Source: Acanthaster planci
Taxonomy: Eukaryota > Echinodermata > Asteroidea > Valvatida > Acanthasteridae
Reading direction: 5' to 3'
Assembly (NCBI RefSeq): GCF_001949145.1
Contig: NW_019091449.1
Span: 66,358 to 130,357 of the forward strand
Length of the DNA: 64,000 bases
Shown here: positions 50,063 through 58,829 of the stretch, piece by piece
How positions within the stretch are numbered: the stretch's first letter is position 1
Layout of the letters: every line of letters starts with the position of its first letter
Made by a program: the position numbers and the translations under genes
The notes under the pieces: model-generated
What the model saw: only the letters and a program-made list of their open reading frames with translations
Databases searched by the model: none
What the model was told of the DNA's origin: nothing

Positions 50063-50230
50063 CAGTAATAAACGCTGATTCTCCACGCTGCTATTTTTAG
50101 GTGATCGAGAAATACCTACTGCATAAACTGTCGTCTTGCTCGCGGAACCGCGATGTTTTGGAATGCCCATCGTGCGGCGATTCGCATTCAACGTGACGTA
50201 AAATATCACTCCGCGGAAGCTTGAAAACAT
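50063..50230 (-). CDS. Candidate first coding exon of a minus-strand gene
   Basis: An ATG at 50230 (second in-frame ATG at 50170) opens a frame of 56 codons that ends at 50063 directly before the donor CTG/GTAAGTA. The phase is 0. The block is CpG-rich compared with its surroundings, as expected near a transcription start. The peptide is basic and Ser-rich in the middle and ends in a leucine-rich NQRLLL. Reading through the donor gives about 14 more codons before a stop. Joined in phase to the exon at 11561-11621, the leucine-rich end continues into another leucine-rich helix, which supports the pairing. The exon contains an exact MEF2-type site at 50091-50100. The product is not recognised. 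The proposal rests on splice-site quality and frame, not on homology. Confidence 0.35.
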
Positions 50231-50657
50231 GCGAAGTAATTCCAGTTTGGTGATATTATGACAGAAATATTTTGGTGAAAAAAAAACAGATGTCGAAATC
50301 TTATTCTCATCTAGCGCGTAAGATAGTTAGAAATATTTGGTTTTATTTTAAATATGAGCTGCGGAATTAATTTGTTTACGTCACACTTCCGCCGGCCCCT
50401 TTACGGCCATATGTAAATGAACTGATCACGATGTTATTTTGAGAAAGGTAGATTCCCGTTCTGATTACATTGTAATGTAACTGCACAACGCAAAATTTGA
50501 GCAAATCTGTTTGTTAGCTCACCTTTTGATCCAATATTCAGAGTTCAGGCAAGGGGAAATATCCATGCAGTCCTGCTCTCTGCACGTGCAGTTGCTGGTG
50601 AATAACGGGGCCCGAAAATTTGAGAAACGTCGCATTTAGGGGGTGGGTCTCATGGTC

Positions 50658-50873
50658 TCACGGAATCTGGGCAGTTAGCAACCGATTTACGTCATCGCTA
50701 CGGAGATGACGTCGTTGCACCATATTTGGAAAGCCCGCCTTCCCGAAATCTTCAGCAGACCGGGGTTTTCTTGGATGCAGCCTGCGTACCCGCGTCTCTG
50801 CTGTGCTATATGACTTGTTGAAGTTGTAGAGCTCCACGTTGCTACAAAATCTTTCCACCGGTGCCGCTGACAT
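50658..50873 (-). CDS. CpG-rich 71-codon ORF, possible upstream exon or short ORF
   Basis: An ATG at 50873 opens 71 codons that close with TGA before 50657. The stretch is rich in CpG, Arg and Ser codons and lies 430 bases upstream of the candidate first exon on the same strand. It could be an alternative first exon, an upstream ORF in a 5' leader, or chance openness in GC-rich promoter DNA. A paired CRE-like motif lies inside it. I recognise no domain and see no strong donor within it. Confidence 0.18.
   Translation of the reverse strand: MSAAPVERFCSNVELYNFNKSYSTAETRVRRLHPRKPRSAEDFGKAGFPNMVQRRHLRSDDVNRLLTAQIP
50687..50714. promoter_or_regulatory. Paired CRE-like sites
   Basis: TTACGTCA at 50687-50694 and TGACGTCG at 50707-50714 have starts 20 bases apart, about two helical turns, in the CpG-rich block upstream of the candidate first exon at 50063-50230. 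Consistent with an ATF/CREB-type promoter element; function is inferred. Confidence 0.3.
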
Positions 50874-52020
50874 CCTGAAATTTCTCTGTTTTAATGTTGG
50901 GAGATTACGAATTAATATGCTTTCAAAGACCTGACCCGCGTTTTATTCCCTCATATGGATGTAGGGAGCGACATTTTATGTTGCAGGAATAATGATCGCA
51001 AATTGTAATTTTTCTTGTAATCGAAAATACGTGTGTATATCCAGTTCTATTGAACCTGCATGTTTTTGCTGTTTTTTTGCAATATTAAAGTCTGTCCAAA
51101 CTGCGGTTAACTCAAGCCATGGCGGTAGGAAAACCTCCAGCTCTAGCGGAGCCCAAATTACAATGTACAATACTCAAGGAAATTTGATGTCGCTGAAGGG
51201 GGATACATAATACGAATAAAACAACCTTGTCGATAGAGAGGGGCGGGGACTACTTATTGTAAGATATTGACTTTTTCCCCTGCTCTTCCAGCTCTTCCTA
51301 TGAATGCAGACGCATTAAAAATGCCACTCGCCTCAACTATACTCTCTAATATTGAGAAGTTCACTTTTAAACCAAAGGGCCCTTAACTTTAAGAGGGCGC
51401 TCTTTTTGTTTTCAATTTTCAAATACATTTGGGTCGAGTTCGGGCGGCCTGTTCTTGACACGGGTTTCTTGTTCTCGCGTTCGAACGGCGGGAACACGAC
51501 TCAAGAACACTGTTTTCGGAACAGGATCACTCACCACCTCCTCGTCAGGGTTTTACAGGAATACACAGAAAAACTCGTGAGATTTTGATTTTTGAACAGC
51601 TGCAAACAGTAGAGAGATGGCTTCCAAAGCCATAGACAATGGGAAGTTTTGCAAAATTAACATTAATTATTTTCCGTAACACAGAAATGAATGCTCCTGT
51701 TTAGGCCTATATAGAAAAGAATTCAGCCCATCCAAACATTAACCCTCGAATAACGTAGTCTACAGGGACACCTCCATGTTGCATGTTGCTTGTCACTAAC
51801 TACCAGCGATAACCGGTTGTTTGTTCCTGGGGTTCGAGCGGCCGACCCACGAACAACAAATCGAGCTGTCCGTGAACATACGGGAACAAGACGCGTGTTC
51901 GCAATAAAAGGGAAATCAATTTTTAAAAGCCGTATACCATTCTGATGTAAGATTCGGCATGAATTTTATACGCATTACAGATTTACATCTTTATCATGAA
52001 CATCGCCCTCTATATAGTGT

Positions 52021-52091
52021 TAGCATGGCCGGCAAGTCACCCCCCACCTTTCCCCATTGACCGTCCCTACCAACAAAGATTTACGCCACTG
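52021..52091. repeat. Dispersed repeat with TTTACGCCACTG end, copy 1
   Basis: GGCCGGCAAGTCACCCCCC through ATTTACGCCACTG matches 58401-58461 (GGCCGGGCAAGTCATCCCCC through TTTACGCCACTG). The shared end is the complement of CAGTGGCGTAAA, so both are probably ends of one hAT-like family. Confidence 0.5.
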
Positions 52092-52915
52092 CCCCAATGC
52101 AAAATAGGGTCACAAGCCTCTGAGTTTGAGGGTTTGTGTACAATACCTTGAGTTGGAAGCTACAAGTGCAAAAAATTGCAGAAATATCTTTACTATCTGT
52201 CCCTCTATTATGGCGTCTGTATAAATAGCCCGTGGGAACACAAAATATTAAGCTTGCGGGTAAAATTCTAGTGATTTAATGGAATGGCACACACGAGGCA
52301 CAAAATTAAAAAAAAAGATTATAAAAAAGGCACTGATTTTACAGCAATTCATGGATTATCAACTGAAAGGCCAAGAAGACCTAAAAGCAGTATTGTTCCC
52401 CTTCATCTGTTTTGGATTGGTGCTTTCAAGTTTACGACTCCAGACACTGACTTTCAAAACGACAGAGCGGTTTTAGACATCGACAAACGATAAATGACGC
52501 CCGAATTCGCTTAAGATACCTGGACGTGTTCAGAACAACTTTTCTCTTTTCCATGATAGGATGGGCGTAAATCCTGATCTTGAGGAGATCTTTGTTTTTT
52601 CATTTCATTTTATCAGTAGTGTTTGATGTATTTTTCTTGAATTGATAGTTAAGTGATATTTTTGAAGAAACTTACTGTGGACAATTCAGCTCAACATATT
52701 TTTATACAGATTATTAGGTGTTACAGTACAAACAAGTAAATACCCTTTTCACTGGAAGTGACAAGATGGTGGCAGTTTTTCCATTATTAGAAAATCCTTC
52801 CATCTTTTTTTAGAGGGCGCTATTTTGCTTTTATTGTCACACAAGGCACTCCATGTCAAAAGAGCATTTAAAAAATCCAAAAAAATTAATCCTTCAAATT
52901 AACACAACAAAGATT

Positions 52916-53338
52916 CAGAGTGGTGATGACTCGAGTCAATGACGCGACTCGAGTAAGACTCAAATTACATTTTTTGGTGACTCGACTCGAGTCTCTGCGA
53001 CCAAGTGACTCGACTTGACTCGAATCGAATTTCTCATGCAGACTTGACTCAAGTATAAGCTTATAAGACTCTTATCGAGTCTCAAAAAATTAAAAGCAAA
53101 CTTTTAGTTGGCTAGATACCTGCCACCCTATGTCTGAATGAAAAAAAAATACCAAAAATGACTTACATATAGTTGAGTTTTTATTGTATTTGATCCACAA
53201 CTCTGCAACTCAAATTAACTCGAACTCGGTATGCTTAATTCTACTCGATTACACAAAGTTACTTAACTCGACTCGACTTCTTGGCCTTGTTGACCGAATG
53301 ACTCGAGTCACCAAATTTAGTGACTAGTTACAACACTG
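52916..53338. mobile_element. hAT-like MITE rich in GACTCGAGTC palindromes
   Basis: It begins CAGAGTGGTGATGACTCGAG and ends, as complement, CAGTGTTGTAACTAGTCACT. Flanks CAAAGATT (52908-52915) and CAAATATT (53339-53346) agree at 7 of 8 bases, an hAT-type duplication. Inside are many degenerate copies of ACTCGACTCGAG. No ORF. Confidence 0.7.
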
Positions 53339-53487
53339 CAAATATTTGAAGGAATATTGGCTATTTCTTTTGCCCAAACAAGCTGCCTATCACGATAAAC
53401 AAGTAAAACCTGGAAAGAACTCTAAGAATGCCAAAAGAAAGTGTGATATTTGTACACAATGCAGCTTGAAATATGGAGACGCTACAC

Positions 53488-53672
53488 CAGTGGCATAAAT
53501 GGGGGGGGGCACGGGTGCCTGTGCACCCTCTTCCCGGCTCCCCCCCCCCAATTTGAAACGTGTGCAAAATCTCCGTTCAACTACAGCTTATTTCCTTGTG
53601 GTGCCCCCTTGAAAAAAACACGTGTATACCCCCGGTGCCCCCCCCCGGAATTTCGCCCTAGTTGCGTCGCTG
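53488..53672. mobile_element. hAT-like MITE with CAGTGGCATAA end
   Basis: The left end CAGTGGCATAAATGGGG pairs with the right end, as complement CAGCGACGCAACTAGGG. Flanks CGCTACAC and TGCTACAT share 6 of 8 bases. Long runs of C or G lie inside. It starts only 150 bases from the preceding hAT-like element. Confidence 0.62.
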
Positions 53673-56600
53673 TGCTACATGCCATTTGTTCACCGTCTGT
53701 AGCCACTTCCCTGCATCAGACACATTTCCATCTATATCATGGTTTTGTGTATCGCATGATAATACTTCACGTCTTAGCAATCGAGTGTGCTGATTTCATC
53801 ATCCTAGATATAGACCGATATTTACTCCCTCGTGGTACGGTTATCTGCACAATATGTTGAACGGTATAGCCGGCACTGACCTTGAGCGCCTTTCCTTCAA
53901 GATCCGCGAAGAAAGTCAAGAAAGCCAAGATCACGTCGCTAATTCATACTACATGCTTGGTACAGCGGAAATGACAGTGGGCGTGCGGTAACAGAAACAG
54001 AGTAGGTCATTTTACTCCTTCTTGATCGTCCACTTATTTAGTCTGATTGAAATTCAAACAATCTCAGTGAAATATGGACATTATCATAGTCTACCTTCTG
54101 AGCGGGAGATACAGCAAAATTATTCTTTAAAATTGAAATTTCGAGTATGAACCTACAGGAACCAGCCTCCAGTTCGCTTCAAAAAGCGAACCAATACAAC
54201 AAGCTGCTCTTCTAATGAAAAAAATCTTAATGTAGGAAAAATTAGATAATCGGAATGATATAAACAGTATATAAAACTGCTCTGGTCTCTAAACGCAGCT
54301 GTTTATTGGGTGACCGTAAGATTATCCGCTCTAAATGTAAACAACCTACGTTGAAGCATTATGGGTGACAACCGTTAAATTAATTTAATAACAATTAATG
54401 AAACAAAGAAACTGGGGACAGCCTTGGAAAAGTCAGAACCAAGTCAATCTGGTGAAATCACTCCGTAGCCATGTAAACACGTCAGTACGCCGCCACGGGA
54501 ACCGACCATCGTGGACGAGATGAAAAACGTTGAACAGAATTCCTGTTGTTAGAAGACCCCCTGCCTGTTCTGCAAAAGGCCCGACACTGACCAAAGGCCA
54601 TGGGTTCCAAACTTTGGCCGTCTGTGAGCGATATTGGAAGTCTACAGACACGCGGGCATAGATTGCACCGAATGCAAAACCTTTCAGCACTGGATCTTAG
54701 CGTATTATGCACATCTGTTGTTTGTTTTGTTTTGTTTGTTTTCAATACACGGTGGACAAATCCGACCACCAAAAAGAAGCCATTACTATGGGGCCACCTT
54801 GTCGCGGTGCGTGCGCGTGAAATTCCTCCTTGACCAATAGGCAGTAGTCAGTTGTTGAAGTGCGCGCGCGCACTCAAGTTGAGACAGCTGCGTACGCGTG
54901 AGTGTAGGAATGGCGTCTCATCGGATTTGTTACGCCTAAAAATATACTTGTGCACACTGCAATCTGTATGTATTTTAAAGTCCGAATGATATGCAGTAGG
55001 CCTACATTGTATAATATTATTACATGTATATCAGCTACTTATGTTGCTTTGCGACGATAGATTGTCCCGGCATTGTCCCCTGAAAATTGACCTCTGAACG
55101 CGCGCTTCTGGAACACTTGAATAGGAAAAACAACGTGCATAAATTTAAGAATTTCCGTTAAGTTACTTAAAAAACCCAACTCGGAAAAAGTGCTTTGGAA
55201 AATATTTGCTAGTAAATCAATTTACAGAAATTGAAAAATTACCTGATCTGAAAGAAAAATATCCTGCCATAGGCAGACCGCGCAAGGGTTCTGGAAGCTC
55301 GCTGCGTGACCTTTACTTTCAGGCTTTGTGGCGCATACAGCATTATATTTATAGCGCCCTCTGTCACAATCGTTCAACCATTAGCTCGAACCATCGAAGG
55401 AGTTTCATCCTGTGAAGGACGCACTCAGTTTGTATTTGCTGGAAATGTGGATGAAATTACGCCCTAAAATGATTATATTTTGTAATGTTACAGAAGTGAA
55501 TGCGTGATTTTTTGCATGGTGTTGCACATCATGACATCAGTGTACAGGTATTTTAGTGGTTCTTCAGCTCTGGAGCAAAATTTGTCTTAGATGAACTTGA
55601 AGTCATCAAATTACCCCTTCTCCACCCCCCCAAAAAAACCAACTGCAATGCCATGAAATAAGCTTTCATCCTCAAGTTTGATTTGTTGGATAACGTGGCA
55701 TGCTCTTGTGGTATTAGCCCATCACGGGGGCGACAATCTGATGAATTGTCGCAATGCCGTCTTTTGTTGTGATTAAAAAAATTACAGTAGACTTCCCGTA
55801 AACAAAGTACAGCAAGGACGTCTCCATCAGAAACCGGGACTCTGATGAAAGTTCCAAATTATTATAGTCATTGACAGATCTATACCCAAGGCATACAGAC
55901 ACGTTCTCAACGAGTGAGTTACTGGTGTGTGACGCTGTATATATATAGGTGCACTGGTGTGTAAAGTTTCTGACTTGTATTGGTGAATTGGCTTGTTCAG
56001 TGAGGCATTTACGAACGCATAATACGGTACTTAAAAAGTCCCAGAAGTTGCTCCAAACATGTAAACAGCAAACAATGCGAGAGAAGTCCGACGTATTGAA
56101 CCGCTACGCAAATTGGTCCGTGTTAAAATTATGCACTAATTGCGACAGGTTGAACAATTAGGGGCAGTCAGCGAACAATCTGCATTTGTTTGTAATTCAA
56201 GAAGCCCCTCTATTCACATGAAATTGTACTGTTTTCTGAAGCCGATGATCCGACAGAAAAAATTTTCGTTGCAGTTTCCAAATCTCCACCGCAGTTTTCC
56301 CAGTAGATAATTGGATCTGACATTGTTCCCAGACGGAAACAGATGTAAAAAAAGTTCAAATAAACTACTCTCATCGTATGCCCCTAAATAAAATATGTCA
56401 GGACCGTCATTGTAAACACAAAACAAAGCATTTATACAAAGATGATTGGAATAACAAATACTCAGAAATTTGCTTGTAGCATTTATTTTTCATCTAGATT
56501 TGAAAACAGAAATACAATCATTTAAAAGTGATACAAATATATAAAAACCTGAAAATCAGAAAACTCCGACGTTGACATGAAGGCTCCTCTTACTACCAAA

Positions 56601-57439
56601 CTGTTTCGGGAACTTTTAAATGCCGACAAAGGTGAGGGCAGACAGGGTGGGTGTCTGATCAATTCTTTACAACTTTGGTTTTGAAGTCATTGTGTGAAAC
56701 TCTTAATCTCAACGATCCTCACAATAGAGCCACATAAATCACACCTGTCGTTATATACGCCAATGTGTCACTTCTTGACGTCAAAATTTCACAGTCCAGT
56801 ACGTGTAATGGAATTGTACTTACAACACACGATGCAAATGTAAGACAAAACGAAAAAAATTACAACTCAAAGAACTTTCCACTTTGATAAAAATCACGTG
56901 TGTCATTCAAATGTGAAGTTAATACACAGAACATGACTTTACTTATAACAAACACTATCATATAAACAAACTTCACACTGTACATGTACAATGTAGGCCC
57001 TATATGGAGCTATTAAATAGTCCGTGGGCTGACCACCGGAGCATATTCAAGAGATCGAGGTTAATTGTAGAGTGCGGCATGCTGCTGTGCAGATTTTACA
57101 GTAACAACGGGACGCTGATTAAAACACAAAGCGATGACGTCAAAAGTGACTAACCGCCGTACAAGTCGTTACAGTCGTGTTATTGGGACTGAATATCCCC
57201 TAAGAAGACTAAAGTGGGTAATCTTGATGTATGATATTCCCTTTCTCCCATCGTTATTTTTCGTTATAAGTACATGTACACACTTCCAACAGGAAGCAGA
57301 AAAACATACATGTACTTTACAAAGTGGTATTGTTTACAGCAAGGCATTAGAATTATATTTATCCGCATTTTATCACATATATCAAATTTGTTGCAGTCAG
57401 AAATTATCCTTTCAGTGGGAGTACCTTGACCTGCGCAGC
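53673..57439. other. No gene seen
   Basis: AT-rich except for the CpG-rich block at 54590-54920. Short open frames only. TATATATA occurs at about 55937-55946 without an associated gene I can support. Confidence 0.45.
54860..54873. other. Perfect alternating GC palindrome in CpG-rich block
   Basis: GTGCGCGCGCGCAC is a perfect 14-base dyad of alternating purine and pyrimidine, able to adopt Z-form. It lies in a CpG-rich block (54780-54920) with a CCAAT motif at 54834-54838 in the form GACCAATAG. The block looks promoter-like on either strand, but I found no convincing exon next to it; one ATG at 54910 gives only nine codons. Confidence 0.3.
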
Positions 57440-57670
57440 GTGCGTTTCATTTTGAAAGTGCCTTTTGAAAAGTTGTCACAGTAACGCCCACTGAATAACA
57501 AACATGAAAAAGGGGGAGTTAAAAGGACGAACAGTTAAAAGTCCGATCTGTTAGTGTTAGGAATGTCGTTTCATTTGTGCATGCCAGTTGAAAGGTTGTC
57601 ACAGTATAAACGCCCACCAAACAACAAACACTGTCAAATAGGAATTAAAAAGTCCAACACTTAAATTTCT
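57440..57670 (+). repeat. Diverged tandem duplication of about 123 bases
   Basis: Unit 1 (CGTTTCATTTTGAAAGTGCC, then GTTGTCACAGTAACGCCCAC) and unit 2 (CGTTTCATTTGTGCATGCC, then GTTGTCACAGTATAAACGCC) align in order through AACAACAAACA and a GTCC-containing end. No coding meaning seen. Confidence 0.6.
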
Positions 57671-57747
57671 ACCAAAACGTTTGTATCAGGTCGTAAATCC
57701 AGGCGATGGGGGCATACATCTTTTTTTGGGGGGGGGTTATTAATCAC

Positions 57748-57777
57748 CCCCCCACACACACACACACCCACACATTT
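57748..57777 (+). repeat. C run and CA dinucleotide repeat
   Basis: ACCCCCCCACACACACACAC and then ACCCACACA. A G run at 57729-57737 precedes it, so the two can pair. Confidence 0.8.
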
Positions 57778-57915
57778 TGTGGGTGAGAAAAACTTAAAGC
57801 GAATTGTGAAGAATTTTTCCGACTTCCAACAAATTCTATTTCACCCCAAAAGGAAAACAATTCAAAACAGACATAAATATGGCATTCTGAATACGTAATC
57901 ACAGATGTACATCAA

Positions 57916-58335
57916 TACAGGGTGTCCACATGAAAAAAAGTATACCGAGATAAAAAAAACAAAGGTAACGGCAAAACTCCTTTATATATGGGAAAGAGAA
58001 ATTTATCTTTAGAAAGGGCAGACTGTCCTCTTTGCAGTGGTATACAGCTTGTGATGTTATTGACACAGATGAGTGAACAAATTAGACCGGTGTTAAGGGT
58101 ACTGAAATCGGCACAGTGACAAGTTTGCATATTTTATTAACAAGGGTAGACCATGCAAGTGTGCAGAATACCAAATGCCTTTGCTTTAAGAACACATTCT
58201 TTAAATAATGTACATAAATCAATCTAATCTGGTTTTTTTTGCTATTTACCTTGCGAGTTTAATGTGCTGTGCCGTCCACATGGCCACCATTCCTGTCAAT
58301 GCACATCTGACACTTTTTTATGTGGACACCCTGTA
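57916..58335. mobile_element. Short mariner-type element with inverted ends and TA flanks
   Basis: The left end TACAGGGTGTCCACATGAAA and the right end, read as complement, TACAGGGTGTCCACATAAAA match over about 20 bases and both begin at TA, the Tc1/mariner target. The element is about 420 bases, so most of the transposase is lost. Its 3' coding end survives next to the right end (58259-58315). It lies about 500 bases downstream of the Ig gene and may contribute to its 3' region: a TTTATT at 58133-58138 would be AATAAA in the gene's sense. Confidence 0.75.
58259..58315 (-). pseudogene. Transposase C-terminal remnant
   Basis: The complement reads KCQMCIDRNGGHVDGTAH and then a stop. The C-I-D-x-N-G-G-H core is the C-terminal signature I know from mariner-like transposases of animals. 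Only about 18 codons remain, ending some 20 bases from the right inverted repeat, as in intact elements. The rest of the coding region is deleted. Confidence 0.55.
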
Positions 58336-58364
58336 TAAAGAAACATCAACCTGTCACCAGATTC

Positions 58365-58461
58365 ATATAGTGCCCCCCCCCTCGCTTTTCGATTTTTCTT
58401 GGCCGGGCAAGTCATCCCCCTTTCCCCATCCCCCGATTCCCGGCACAAATTTACGCCACTG
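58365..58461. repeat. Dispersed repeat with TTTACGCCACTG end, copy 2
   Basis: Partner of 52021-52091, with the same GGCCGG(G)CAAGTCA core and the same CACTG end. It starts in a run of C and lies just beyond the right end of the mariner-type copy. The other element end is not visible. Confidence 0.45.
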
Positions 58462-58583
58462 TTTTATGCTTATTCACAAGGGAAAAGGAACACAAACGAC
58501 CACAATATCTAGGTGTCGTTGTATGTTTTCCAAAGACAAACTGCAGTGTGACAGTGGATAATATTTTGAAAGGTGGATGTGAG

Positions 58584-58713
58584 CAGTGGTGCAACGTGGG
58601 AGGGGCAGGGTAGATGTCATTTTCGAACGAACATATGCTTTCACTGTTCCCTCCTGAAATATCCGCAAACGATCCGGAGATCCCCGAAATTCCGCCACAA
58701 TGTTACGTCACTG
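58584..58713. mobile_element. Possible short TIR element between Ig gene and mariner copy
   Basis: CAGTGGTGCAACGTGG at the left resembles the complement of the right end, CAGTGACGTAACATTG. The ends resemble the CAGTGGC(A/G)TAA family at 53488-53672. No target duplication is visible, so this is tentative. Confidence 0.32.
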
Positions 58714-58829
58714 TATAACCACTGTGTATTGGCATACAGGATGTAGCTATTCAAGCCAGTGTTTCACATGGTGGCAGCGTTTCTGCTAAATACAATGTAT
58801 ATAACTACAAATACATGTACACGACTTGC

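Larger units (their letters stand above)
48641..52020. other. Proposed promoter region and flanks
   Basis: Besides the candidate first exon and CpG-rich ORF, 51440-51540 and 51800-51900 share GTTCGA(A/G)CGGC within alternating GTTC / GAAC segments, a probable small repeat. ATG at 51119 in a strong context (GCCATGG) opens only 22 codons on the plus strand. Confidence 0.35.

Noticed and set aside
54600-54840. Overlapping plus and minus frames in the CpG-rich block
   Set aside because: Three frames are open in GC-rich DNA at once; none shows a domain, a good start context with a donor, or an obvious partner.
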